From Ustilaginoidea virens (taxonomy: Eukaryota > Ascomycota > Sordariomycetes > Hypocreales > Clavicipitaceae): a stretch of DNA of 64,000 nucleotides. Below are positions 12,560-22,948 of the stretch, piece by piece. Positions within the stretch are counted from its first letter, which is position 1, and the number at the start of each line of letters is the position of its first letter. Where the stretch lies: positions 5,518,001 to 5,582,000 of the forward strand of contig NC_057316.1 of assembly GCF_000687475.1 (NCBI RefSeq). The letters run 5' to 3'. Below the pieces are notes generated by a model. That model did not search any database. It was not told the DNA's origin and saw only the letters and a list, made by a program, of their open reading frames with translations. The translations under genes were made by a program, and so were the position numbers.

Positions 12560-12635
12560 CTTGCACATGCACATGTATATATGCACCACGCACATGCACA
12601 CGCACATGCGCACGCACATGCGCACGCACATGCCC
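12560..12635. repeat. ACATGC/ACACGC dodecamer-like microsatellite
   Basis: Alternating CACATG and CACGCA hexamers, with a 12-bp period at the right end. Purine-pyrimidine alternation makes it Z-DNA-prone. Confidence 0.7.
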
Positions 12636-12955
12636 CGCGGAGCTGCAGGTACTGCGAGTTTATCGCGCATCGCGTCGCTGCTCCCCCAGGCCTGGGAAAT
12701 CCACGCGATCCACTGTCGGTTGGGGAGGAGAGGGGTTGGTGGGGGGGGCCGTGGGGGGAATGGGGGGGGATCGTCCAGGTGGAGGCAAAGATGGCCAATC
12801 AGCGGCGCGCTGCGGGCCTGTCCGCCTCGGTGTCCAATTGGCCCCAAAGACGCAGCCCCCTCTGCGGGAACAGGTGGTTATGGTAATGCTTTAGGCTAAA
12901 GGCGGCTAGGCTACGGCATAGGCTGCGGGAGTTGGGCCGGGATAACTGACGGCTG

Positions 12956-13192
12956 GTGACAGGGCTGGACTGGCGACTGGACTGGACTGGCGACTGGACT
13001 GGACTGGCGACTGGACTGAACTGGCGACTGGACTGGACTGGACTGGCGACTGGACTGGACTGGACTGGCGACTGGACTGGACTGGACTGGCGACTGGACT
13101 GGACTGGACTGGCGACTGGACTGGACTGGACTGGCGACTGGACTGGACTGGACTGGCGACTGGACTGGACTGGACTGGCGACTGGACTGGAC
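12956..13192. repeat. Minisatellite built from CTGGA with a CGA marker
   Basis: Eleven units each start CGACTGGACTGG. The CGA marks lie at 12974, 12991, 13008 and 13025 (17-bp spacing), then every 22 bp from 13025 to 13179. The array therefore changes from 17-bp to 22-bp units by gain of one CTGGA pentamer. Confidence 0.9.
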
Positions 13193-13304
13193 CATGGCTA
13201 CACTGGGTTTGTTGGGAAGGGTTATGGAAGGGGTATGAAAAGTGGAGAATTTTAGTTCAACAAGCTAGAAGAAATCAACCTCCTACAAACCCACTATTTC
13301 GGCC

Positions 13305-14087
13305 GAGGGTACAGGTCAACCGACCTGTGTCCCCCCCTTGTCATCCGACTCCCCCATAATAACTTAACTGACCTGACCATTGCTGTGGGCTATACTCTTA
13401 ATATAATTGGTTTATTAGGGAATAGTGGGTCAGGTCACTTTGTATAGAAAACTATATGGAGAAGTACTTTCTCTGATATTTTACTAGGTTCTTAGGTAGG
13501 GGTACCTAGTAAAAGAAATTAAAGAAGTCACTTTCTTTAGAAATATATAGGGAGAAGTACTTTCTCCACTGTTTTATAAGGTTCTTACGTAAGGGGTACC
13601 TAGTAAGAATATTAAAGAAGTCACTTTCTTTAGAAATATATATATAAAGGAACCTCTCTTTCTATCCCTAGTACCTAGATACTAGGTACCTAGGTACTTA
13701 GTAGAAATATAAGAAGTCACTTTATATAGAAAAATATATATAAAGGTACTTTTTCTACGTATAGTACCTAAGGACCTAGGTACCTACCTACCTAATAAAA
13801 GAAAGGAAGTCACTTTCGATACAAAAGTCTATATAAAGGTACTTTATCTACTTTTAATATTAGGTTCTTAGGTAGGGATGCCTAGTAAAAATATAAGGGA
13901 AGTCACTCACTATAGAAAAATATATATAAAGATACTTTATAGTCTAGTGGCTACTATAGATTAAAGGATCTACTACTATTTATTAGCGTATCTCTATATT
14001 AGGAAAGAGCATTGGTCAGGTCTGTTAAGTTATTATGGGGGGGTCGAATGACTAGGGGGGGGCATAGGTCGGTTGATATGTAGTCTC
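13305..14087. mobile_element. Non-autonomous Mutator-like element (MULE/MITE), 783 bp
   Basis: Terminal inverted repeats of about 75 bp: the left end starts GAGGGTACAGGTCAACCGAC and the reverse complement of the right end starts GAGACTACATATCAACCGAC. The similarity continues through a C-run and the word CATAATAACTTAAC to about position 75. The element is flanked on both sides by the identical 9 bp ATTTCGGCC (13296-13304 and 14088-14096), a target-site duplication length typical of Mutator-like transposons. The interior is AT-rich, has no transposase frame, and is filled by about six degenerate copies of a 94-bp tandem repeat. It therefore depends on a transposase supplied elsewhere. Structure is directly visible; the superfamily call rests on duplication length and long inverted repeats. 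Confidence 0.82.
13430..13960. repeat. About six degenerate 94-bp tandem repeats inside the Mutator-like element
   Basis: The word AAGTCACTTT (or close variants) recurs near 13430, 13525, 13618, 13712, 13805 and 13899, spaced 93-95 bp. Each is followed by an AAATATATA stretch, a GTACTTT word and usually TTCTTAGGTAGGGGTACCTA. Confidence 0.8.
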
Positions 14088-14150
14088 ATTTCGGCCCCAT
14101 GGTCGATGGGATTATTTCAGGTTTTGCTGAAACGGAAACGCCACGATGGA

Positions 14151-14195
14151 AAAGGGGAAGAAGAAGAAGAAGAAGAAGAAGAAGAAGAAGAGATG
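14151..14195. repeat. GAA triplet microsatellite 3' of the PheRS gene
   Basis: About a dozen AAG/GAA triplets just beyond the stop codon of the minus-strand gene ending at 14252. Confidence 0.8.
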
Positions 14196-14251
14196 ATCAA
14201 AAAGAACAAGAACAAGAACAGCAAGAAGAAAACAGCCTGCTCCCAGCCTCC

Positions 14252-15844
14252 CTAGCGCAGTTCAACTCCAAGCTTCTTCACCAAAGCCCGTCTCACGGCC
14301 GCGTGGAACCCGTTGGCCTCTTCGTTGGTCAAGGTGCGCTCCAAACTTCGATACACGATCCGGTACGTCATGCTCCTCCTGCCCGTCTCGGGGTGCGTGA
14401 ATTCGTCAATCAGCTCCACGTGTTCCACGCAGTCCCCGGCCACGCTGCGCACGATTTCCATCACGTCGTTTTCGTGAAAGCTGCCCCTTGTGCTGCTGTC
14501 CCCGGCAGCCGACGCCGACGCCGGCGCGAGCCAAAAGGACGCGTCCTTGGGGCACGGGGGATACTTGGAAAAGGGCGCGAACCGCTTCAGCGTCTCCAGT
14601 CGGTCCGACACGCCTTGGAACTGCGCCAGAAACCGCCGGTCCTGTGACCAGAAGAGCCGGATGTCGGGGATCCTGAACAGCAGCATGGCGATGCGGTCGA
14701 GGCCAAGGCCAAAGGCCCACCCCAGCCGGCTCGGCACGCCCGCGTTGTTGCATATGGTCTGCTTGACCACGCCCGAGCCCAGCACCTCCAGCCAGTCCCC
14801 GGCATAGTAGACCTCGAGCTCCCACGACGGGCTGGTAAAGGGAAAGTACGCCTCCACCCAGCGCATTCGCAGCGGTTCGTCGGCGAAACCGGCGTCATCC
14901 TTGGCGGCGGCCGCCTTGGCTCTGGAGAAGATGTCGACCACCATGGCTTCCAGCGATCGCTTGAGATGCTCGCCAATGGCCTGCGCCTCCGCGGCAGAGT
15001 GGCAGCCCTGCAGGGGGTTGCGGTCCTCGTCATGCGGAGGGTTGGGGTCCTCCACCTCGACGTCGTGCTTGGGCAGCTTCTCCATGTCGGCTCTCACCGC
15101 GGCGGCTACGTCGCCGTCGGGCACCTTTGTCCTGTCCCAAGATCGGCTTCCCTCCATCTGGTGGAAGACGGGGTAATGGCTGCGGTCGACGGCGTCCCTC
15201 CGGTAGACGTCGGCAGATATCAGGTAGCCATCGCTCTGGTTCGCCCGGAACGTGTCTGCCTGATGGGCGCTCGTGTGCGTCCGCAGGAGCGTGGTGGCAT
15301 TGATGTAGTACGTGTCAGACAAGGCTCGGCCAGGATGGTTGGCAGGAAAGCCCAGCGAGTCAAAGTTCTGGCGAGTCGACACGACGGGGCTGTACTCGTT
15401 GTAGTACCGGTAGGTAGGTTGGGGGAAGTGCGATTCGATGATTTGCCGAGTAATGTGCACGGGATGGTCCTTTTGCAGGTGCAGGCTTCGCGAAGTCGCA
15501 TGCAGCACGTTGGCCGGTATGTTGAACCACGCGGCATCTTTGGTGTAGCTGCCGCCTCGAATCGACACGGAGCTCTGGGAGCCCTTTGAGTCCCCGGCAG
15601 CGAAGCAAGTGCCTGTGATTGGGGGGGGAAAAACAAAAAAAAAAAAAACAAAAAAAAGAAGGGGGGGGAACGACAAAGTGTCAAAGTGCCGTTAGGGTAC
15701 GGGCATGCAAACAAGGCAGTAATGGGGGCGACGGCTCGACAAACCTGAGGTGGACAAGCATCGAGCAGCAGCGCGAGGCTGGCGCCAAAGGAGAATCTGG
15801 AGACGGCAGGCTGGGCGTCTGCACCTGGACAGGCTGCCCGACAT
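14252..15844 (-). CDS. MSF1: Mitochondrial phenylalanyl-tRNA synthetase
   Basis: Charges mitochondrial tRNA-Phe with phenylalanine in the matrix. Two exons, 15844-15745 and 15612-14252, give 486 residues. The start has a CACCATG context and the first 33 residues are Arg/Ser/Leu-rich without acidic residues, a typical mitochondrial targeting peptide. Class II synthetase features follow: the HPVHITRQ segment near motif 1, a long substrate-binding core, and motif 3 around GLGLDRIAMLLF. The C-terminal 95 residues, from about FSKYPPCPKDASFWL, form the ferredoxin-like anticodon-binding domain that characterises monomeric organellar PheRS. The intron contains homopolymer runs. The gene diverges from DIC1 across 0.9 kb. 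A non-conserved Ala/Gly-rich loop (SASAAGDSS) interrupts the anticodon-binding domain. Confidence 0.93.
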
Positions 15845-16006
15845 GGTGACCGACCCTGTGAGCTAAAAGCGCCGCGTGTGCATGACAACTTGCCTGCGCG
15901 CGAGAATATTGGAGGGCACCGTTTGCCACAGTTCGTCGGTCCGTATCGAGCTCGAGCGTCAAAAGGTTCAAGTTGCTGGGCGCTTGGGGGGTTGTCTCTG
16001 TCTCTC

Positions 16007-16047
<41 letters not shown>

Positions 16048-16756
16048 GGAAGGAAGCTGAGGTCCGACAATAAATAAAGCTGGTGGGGCCCCCCGGCAGG
16101 AGCCCTTGCCCTACCCTGGACCACGCGTGTCGCAAAAAGCTACAAAGTTACAAACTTCAGGCCAGAAGCCACCGGGTCAGGTCAGCCCAGCCGTTGGCGG
16201 TTGCGATGGGCCATCTTTACTAACTTGGTAGAGAAGTCGACAACCGCTTTCACGCACTCCGACGTGACGGACGTCCTGGTTTTAGCCTGAAATCCGTAGA
16301 TGCGAAGCCGGTGCCACGTCCGATACGACAACGCCCGATCATGTCCTGTCCTGCACCCCATCTGCTTACCCACTTCCTTCCATGGATGATGATGGCTCGG
16401 GGGATTCAAAATCCACGCGTCGAGTCAGCCAACCAAACTTGTCTCGTTCCTGACCACCTTACGTCACCGCCTGCCGTTGGGTCCAGTTTTTCTGCCGGCC
16501 GATGTCAACGCCGAGAAACCGGTTGAGCCGCCGCTTTTTTTCTCAACCGCAGCCGGTTGGTTCTCAATGTCGAATGCAAATCCTCAATCCCCCCCCCCCC
16601 GACGACCTGCGATTGATTTTCTCGTCTGCGTCCAACTCGTCTGCGTCCAACGGGTCAGTCCACCCCCCCGGAAGACGAGACCGTGCCGTCCTGCGTGCAA
16701 TGCAGCAATAGCCTCCCCTGCCTCGTCCTGCTCAGATACACCCCCCCGAACCGACA
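15845..16756. promoter_or_regulatory. Divergent promoter region between mitochondrial PheRS and DIC1
   Basis: 0.9 kb between two divergent mitochondrial-function genes. It holds a long poly-T (16017-16046) near the PheRS side and pyrimidine-rich C-runs (16590-16750) leading to the DIC1 start, common in fungal core promoters. No specific factor site is claimed. Confidence 0.55.
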
Positions 16757-18060
16757 ATGGTTGCCCCCGCGGGTGAACAAGAGCCGGCCAAGCCCGCGCC
16801 GGCTCGCAAACTCACCAGGGAGGAAAGGGTCGAGCAGCGCAAGAAGAAGATGGGCCCTTCGGTTCGGTACCCGTTTTGGTTTGGAGGTAGCGCCAGCAGC
16901 ATGGCTGCCTGTGTAACGCATCCCCTGGATCTGGGTATGCCTTCCAACCTTTCCGCCGCCGTGACGAGATATGCCCTCATTCTCTTTCATCCCCTGCTGA
17001 CCGGTTCCCCCGTCCGCGCTCCTCAGTCAAGGTACGGCTCCATCCCCCCCTCACCGGATTGCAGCATGGGGCAAAAAAAAATAAAAATAAATAAAAATCA
17101 AAAAAAAATCAAAAAAAAAAAAATCGCACGATTGCTCATGCGTGGGCATCTAGGTGCGACTGCAGATGCGCAAAGGCGATGCGCCCAGGTCCATGAGCGG
17201 CACGTTTGTCCGCATCATCAAATCGGACGGACCGCTCGCGCTGTACAACGGCATATCGGCCTCTCTTCTCCGCCAACTCACCTACTCGACCGTGCGGTTC
17301 GGCGTCTACGAAGAAATCAAGTCGCGCTACACGAAATCCGGCCGCGAACCCAGCTTCCCAGTGCTGACCGCCATGGCCGTCACGTCCGGCTTCCTCGGCG
17401 GCATCGCCGGCAACTTTGCCGACGTTCTCAACGTCCGCATGCAGCACGACGCTGCGCTCCCCGCAAGCGAGAGGCGGAACTACAAGAACGCCGTGGACGG
17501 CATGGTTCGCATGGCGCGGGAAGAAGGCCCCCTGAGCTGGTTCCGAGGCTGGCTCCCCAACAGCAGCCGCGCGGCGGTAATGACGGCCGGCCAACTGGCC
17601 ACGTACGACACCTTCAAGCGGCTGCTGGTTGACTACACGCCGCTGGGAGACACCTTGACGACGCATTTCTCGGCATCCTTCCTGGCCGGGCTGGCTGCCG
17701 CGACGGCCACCAGCCCCATTGACGTGATCAAGACGAGGGTCATGTCGTCGACGCAGAAGCAGGGTATAATTCGTCTCGTAGGCGACATTTACAAGACGGA
17801 TGGTCTGAGGTGGATGTTCAAAGGCTGGGTACCCAGCTTCCTGCGACTAGGACCGTAAGTCGACCCATCTCTTGCCCGTTGCGGAAGTTTTTTCTTTTTT
17901 TTTTCTTTTTTTCTTTTTTTTCTTTTTTTTTTTTGGCACAATCCACTGACATTCTCCCTCTCCTGTTTCCCCCAGGCACACCATCTGCACATTTGTTTTT
18001 CTGGAGATGCACCGCAAAGCATATAGAAATGTCAAGGGTCTCGATGAAAAGAAGCTGTGA
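16757..18060 (+). CDS. DIC1: Mitochondrial dicarboxylate carrier
   Basis: Exchanges malate/succinate for phosphate across the inner mitochondrial membrane. Four exons: 16757-16934, 17027-17031, 17154-17854 and 17976-18060, giving 322 residues. Three mitochondrial-carrier repeats are visible, each with a PxDxxK-type signature: HPLDLVKVRLQ, GNFADVLNVRMQ and SPIDVIKTRVM. The second exon is only 5 nt (TCAAG); it supplies the end of Val and the Lys of the first signature, and without it the conserved Lys is lost and the frame breaks. The short basic N-terminus has no cleavable presequence, as usual for carriers. The GNFADV form of the second signature fits Dic1 rather than other carriers. The last exon encodes the final helix and a short polar tail ending in KKL. 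Confidence 0.93.
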
Positions 18061-18582
18061 GCCGGAGACTGAAAGGAGGGGGAGGAAACCTTTTTTGTAT
18101 AAAGGCGTCGTTTTATAGATCTGGGTGGATGCAAAGTGGACGACTTGACGTCGGAAAAAAAAGGAGGAAAAAAAAAAAAAAAACAGAAAAAAAAGACTCA
18201 ACAGCAGTGAGCGTTCTGGGAAATGCTACTGCTGTGAGCCATGTACCTCTGCCGTTACCGCGAACGGATATAGACGATTGGATGGACATGGGCATGGACT
18301 TTTTTTACTTGAAACTTTTATCCCTGGCTGGACTTGCTTGTATAAAGAATATGTGTGCACAGCACCACAAAAAAAGAACAAGAACCCAGCGACTTGTTCA
18401 TCTCAACATTGCCCCCCCCCCCCCGCCCTCTCCCTGTTTCTGTGACAGGGGGGAAACAGTAATACTGTACAGACCCAAAGCGATACTACGTAGATGGTTC
18501 CGCGTGTAAATCTTTCCACATTCCCAGTCAAAGTCATGATGCCATTTATGCAAACGCCGTTCCCCCCCCTCCGCCCCCCCCC
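18061..18582. other. Convergent intergenic region between DIC1 and RPB3
   Basis: Shared 3' region with A-runs, a long C-run (about 18410-18423) and no recognisable gene. Confidence 0.6.
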
Positions 18583-19871
18583 TCACTGCCAGGATGACTG
18601 GCCGTAGGGTGTCGTGCCGTACGTGCCCGACCCGCCTCCGTACGCAGTGTTGTTGCCTCCGTAGGAAGTCATGTTTCCTCCGTAGGGCGTGGTGTAGCCT
18701 CCGTCCTGCCAAGGCGTGGTGCCGCCATCCAAGTTCATATCCGGACTTCGGGGCCCGTCAAACTCCGCCGCTTCCTCGCCGCCGTACTTTTTGGGGTCCA
18801 AGCCCTTCAAGAGCGCGCCAATCTTTTGCTGGAGGGTGCGAATACCCCCCTGGACAATCTGGTCCGGCTCCATGCTGCCCGACGTTTCCACCTCAAAGTA
18901 GAACCGGTCGGGAACCGCGTCGTAGTTGAAGGGCTCGCCTTCTTGCGGGGGTTCTTCCCACTCTGCGTATTTGCTCTTGGGCCTTGTGTTCCCGTGAAAG
19001 TTGAAAAAGAAGACGTTAGAAAGACTGAGGTCGTTTCTTTATAACAAGAGAAAAGAAAAGGAAAAACAAAAAAAACAAAAAAAAAAAAAAAACACCGGGC
19101 GCCCAAACAAACTTACCATTCCTTATTCGGGTCGGTGTTGTTCTCGAACCACAGATCCAAGTGGTGCAACTTGTTGTGGGGGTCGTATTCGAATCCCACG
19201 GCCGACGTGGGCATCCACTTGGCGTGCTCCTTTGCGATGCCCTTCTTCGCAATGCAGGTCAGCTTCAGCTCCTGGTCCTTGCGCAGCTTGGCGATGAGGC
19301 ACCCCAGTCCCTCGGGGTCGTTGATGACCGGCGACCCAACCGGGCTGGCGTGGCGACCGTCGACCACCAGGTCCCGGGCGTACACCTTCATGATCTCGTC
19401 GCTGGTGCACCTCGCGTGCAGGGTCAGGGTCACGCTGCACTGCTCGCAGTACTGCTCGCAGTCGCAGTCTCGCGAGTAGTTGAGCTCGTTGACGCCCTTG
19501 GCATTGAGAGGGATGAGACCGAGCCTGTGGGCGATGAACTCGTCGGCGAGCACAGACGAGTTGACCTCTACTTCCACAAGGTCGATGGCAATGGTGGGCA
19601 CCTCGGCCTGGATTATTCTTCGTATCGAGTTGGCAAACGACAGGTTTGTCTTGGAGAGGGCAAAGTCGACGCGCGTTGTATCGGCCTACACGCAGCCCCG
19701 AAGCAGGGAGGCCTTGTCAGCGCAGTCGCTGAAAAAAGAAGGAAAGAAATAAAAGAAATCTTCAAACAATGCTCGCCGCGCATGAGGCAGGCGCCGTACA
19801 GCTGAAATGGTAACCTGGGGCTGCTCGGGTTCGCCATCCATCACCATGGGGTCATAGCTCATGCCGTCCAT
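18583..19871 (-). CDS. RPB3: RNA polymerase II subunit Rpb3
   Basis: Alpha-like subunit that pairs with Rpb11 to nucleate RNA polymerase II assembly in the nucleus. Three exons, 19871-19800, 19685-19117 and 18982-18583, give 346 residues. The alpha-motif [20 protein letters not shown] follows immediately after the first junction. The zinc loop has Cys98, Cys100, Cys104 and Cys107 ([10 protein letters not shown]), diagnostic for Rpb3. The core ends near [14 protein letters not shown], followed by the dimerisation helix. The C-terminal 60 residues are Gly/Tyr/Thr-rich (YGGN, TTPYG), as in other filamentous fungi. The first ATG gives MDGMSYDPM; an in-frame ATG three codons later (19862) matches the usual fungal start and may be the real one. 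The first intron boundary (donor GTACGG) is the least certain junction. Confidence 0.92.
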
Positions 19872-20295
19872 CTTGGCAAGAGGGATTCCGTGGCCGCAGC
19901 TGCGGGCCGGGGCTTTTATGGAAAGCTCAATCGTCTGCGGTAGTCGGAAATCTAGTACAAGCGACTGTAAAACTGGTGAATTCGGGTTCGAGAGCAAGTC
20001 CGCAGTTGGCTCTTGGGTGAGTTGGAATGCGAAAGGTGTGAGTGAATGCGACCTGAGACAGAGATGCTCGAAGCGCCGATTGTTGGCTCGCCCACCTGCG
20101 CCCGGATAATCTGATGTTCCGCGCCCTTATCGGTCTGCATAACGTCGCACCGATAAGCAAGAAAAATAACTACACACCCTCAAACTTTAGAGAACTTCAA
20201 CCCATCACCGGAAATTTGGCATCGCCCGCCTTTGCAACCCCCGTCCTCCCTCCGAATCGGCTTCGCGGGTTCGCGAGTTGCCGCCGGAAAACAAA
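19872..20295. promoter_or_regulatory. Divergent promoter region between RPB3 and SOF1
   Basis: A compact 0.42-kb spacer between two divergent gene-expression housekeeping genes. No TATA box or named factor site is evident. Confidence 0.55.
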
Positions 20296-21636
20296 ATGAA
20301 GATCAAAGCCCTCAGTCGCTCGCTGGCCAGCCACCAACCTGCCGGCTCCGACGCCGCCAAGGTCCCCCGCAACCTCGACTCTGCCCTGCACCCGTTCGAG
20401 CGGGCTCGAGAGTATCAGCGGGCCCTCAATGCCGTCAAGCTGGAACGGATGCACGCCAAACCCTTCATCGGCCAGCTGGGCAGGGGCCACGTCGACGGGG
20501 TCTACTCCCTCGCCAAGGACCCCAACTCCCTCGAGCGATTCGCCAGCGGGAGCGGCGACGGCGTCGTCAAAGTCTGGGACCTGACGGACCGCGACGACTC
20601 CATCTGGAACACGACCGCCCACGAGAACATCGTCAAGGGCATGGAATGGACCAGAGACCAGAAGCTGCTGACCTGCGCGGCGGACCGAACCGTCAAGCTG
20701 TTCGACCCGTACAACACCCAGCCCGAAGCGGCGCCCATTTCCTCGTGGCTCGGAGCCGGCGCATTCACTAGCTTGTCGCATCACAGGTCGAGAAACGCCT
20801 TTGCCGCGGCCTCGAGCGTCATCTCCATCTACGACCTCGAGCGGCACACAGCAGCCCCCGAGGTCCTGAAATGGCCCACCTCGGTCGACACCATCACCAA
20901 CGTCGCTTTCAACTACGTCGAGACCTCTGTCCTGGCGTCCTGCTCCAACGACCGGTCCATCGTTGTCTACGACTTGCGCACCTCCACCCCCGTGACCAAG
21001 ACCGTCCTCCACTTCGCCTGCAACCGCATCGCGTGGTCGCCCATGGAAGCCTTCAACTTCGCCGCCGCTTCCGAAGACCACAACGTCTACCTCTTCGACA
21101 TGCGCAAGATGGATCGCGCCCTCAACGTTCTCAAAGACCACGTGGCCGCCGTCATGGACGTGGAGTTTTCCCCCACCGGCGAGGAGCTCGTCTCTGCCTC
21201 GTGGGACCGCACCGTCCGCCTGTGGAGCCGCGACAGAGGGCACTCGAGGGACATCTACCACACCAAGAGGATGCAGCGCGTCATGGCGGCCAGGTGGACC
21301 CCCGACGCCAGGTACATCCTCTCGGGCTCAGACGACGGCAACATTCGCGTCTGGAGAGCAAACGCCGCCAAGAGCGAAGGCATCAAGTCTTCCCGGCAGC
21401 GACAGGCCCTCGAATATAACGAGGCCTTGATAAAACGGTACGGTCACATGCCCGAGATTCGGCGCATCAAGCGACACAGGCATATCCCCAAGGTCCTCAA
21501 GAAAGCCGGGGAGATCAAGACCCAGGAGCTCAAATCGATCAAGAGGAAAGAGGAGAACGAGCGGAGACATACCAAGAAACAGTTTGAGAAGAGAAGGAGC
21601 GAGAGAGAGAAAATGGTTCTGGCCAAGGAGAAGTAG
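20296..21636 (+). CDS. SOF1: Sof1-type WD40 protein of the small-subunit processome (U3 snoRNP)
   Basis: Needed for early pre-rRNA cleavage toward 18S rRNA in the nucleolus (DCAF13 orthologue). It is a single exon of 446 residues. The start MKIKALSRS is the conserved N-terminus of the family. About seven WD40 blades follow, for example GSGDGVVKVWDL, SNDRSIVVYDLR, SWDRTVRLWSRD and GSDDGNIRVWRA. The last 85 residues form the basic Sof1 domain (YGHMPEIRRIKRHRHIPK), ending in a Lys/Glu-rich helix. Length and architecture match the family throughout. Confidence 0.96.
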   Translation: MKIKALSRSLASHQPAGSDAAKVPRNLDSALHPFERAREYQRALNAVKLERMHAKPFIGQLGRGHVDGVYSLAKDPNSLERFASGSGDGVVKVWDLTDRDDSIWNTTAHENIVKGMEWTRDQKLLTCAADRTVKLFDPYNTQPEAAPISSWLGAGAFTSLSHHRSRNAFAAASSVISIYDLERHTAAPEVLKWPTSVDTITNVAFNYVETSVLASCSNDRSIVVYDLRTSTPVTKTVLHFACNRIAWSPMEAFNFAAASEDHNVYLFDMRKMDRALNVLKDHVAAVMDVEFSPTGEELVSASWDRTVRLWSRDRGHSRDIYHTKRMQRVMAARWTPDARYILSGSDDGNIRVWRANAAKSEGIKSSRQRQALEYNEALIKRYGHMPEIRRIKRHRHIPKVLKKAGEIKTQELKSIKRKEENERRHTKKQFEKRRSEREKMVLAKEK

Positions 21637-22948
21637 TCTCTTTGCTCTTTATCATGCGAACAGTACGCTCTCGGATCTTTTACCCCTCTCCTCGTCTTGC
21701 ATGCAGGGCGGGTGAATGTCATTGTCTTGCTATATATATACGCATTTCGGTCAAAGGCATGGCGTGGCGTTATTTTGGGGACACAACAATGCTAGGCACA
21801 TTTGCCTACCTAACCTTACCTGCAGTCGGTTCGGTTCCATCGGACGCGATCCATGAAAGAACGTAACAGTAATGCTTGAGCTGGGGCACCCATGGCGGGC
21901 CAGGCCAAGCTGGCTCCTGGCGACAACTTATGGACCTCTCGGTGTTTACCTTGGTCTGTCTGTCTGTCTGTCTTACGGTTAATCACGAGCAAAATACCAC
22001 CACCGAATCAAGGGGTGGTGCGCGCATAGCTACCTTGGCTACCTGTCATGAGGTGGAAACCTCAATCCCACGACATGAATGAATGCATCTTCCAACAAGC
22101 CTGACCTGCACATGTGAATGAAACCATGAATAGTTTAGTTGCTGTAAACAATCAACTCCTGACTAACCACCTGCTTGCCTGGGTCAAGAAGATGACTCAC
22201 AAACCAGGATCTGACATGACATCCGTTCTATCTACCAAATACCGCTCTTGGAACCATCAAGCCCTATAGTAGTAATCCGCTTCCCCCAAGACAGAAAAAG
22301 GTTAGATCCTCATCGCTTCGACAAGAAATAAACCCCCGGAGAAAAAGAATCTCGTTCTTCCTAATTTTTTTTCTTTTCTTTTTTTTTTTTTTTTTGCAGG
22401 GAAAAAAATCGAGGAAAAAAAAGTCAAGACAGAAAAACCCCCGACAGACACCTGAGCGCACGTTGAACTTTCCGCCGGCTTAACCCTTGCCAATACTTCG
22501 CTGGCTCATGGCCGGTGAAATCTATTTCTTGTTCGAGTCGAGACTTCTTCTCCTCCATGAGCAAAGAAGGATAAGCGGAAAAAAACAAACCAAAAAAGCA
22601 TCCGCGCAGTTGTTGTCGTCCGTGGCCCCAGGCAGCGCCATTTACATCCCCCACTCCCCTGCATTGAATCAAAAGCATGCATAACCACTTGTCAAACATA
22701 AAAAGGAGCAAAATGAATGTTCCACTGCTGACCGACGAGGCCGCTTGACAAGCCGAAAAAAAGTTATCAAGGAGAATACAGGAAAAAGTAAAAATAGAAA
22801 AAAGACAAGGAAAAAGGAAGCCACAAGACAGCGAACCGTGTTGGGAAGCTGAAACTGAAATCTCGCCGTCATCCTGTTGTTCGGAAGCACCTTCTCCAGG
22901 GTCTGGAGAAAACACGCAGCACAATTCGTCATGGCATTGCAATGCGTG
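21637..22948. other. Convergent intergenic region between SOF1 and the Mga2-like gene
   Basis: 1.3 kb of shared 3' sequence with a TCTG tetranucleotide run (about 21957-21972), poly-T near 22379-22395 and no supported gene. Confidence 0.6.

Larger units (their letters stand above)
11242..13304. other. Gene-free spacer dense in micro- and minisatellites
   Basis: Two kilobases between the MFS promoter and a Mutator-like element. Almost all long open frames here are products of tandem repeats. Six separate repeat arrays are listed individually. No promoter element or conserved protein is recognised. Confidence 0.65.

Noticed and set aside
12956..13192. Looks like a CRISPR-style array of regular repeats
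   Set aside because: There are no unique spacers; the whole array is made of CTGGA pentamers, and the genome is eukaryotic.
17410..17445. Second DIC1 signature has Phe (GNFADV) instead of Pro
   Set aside because: This form is normal for dicarboxylate carriers and supports the identification rather than marking damage.
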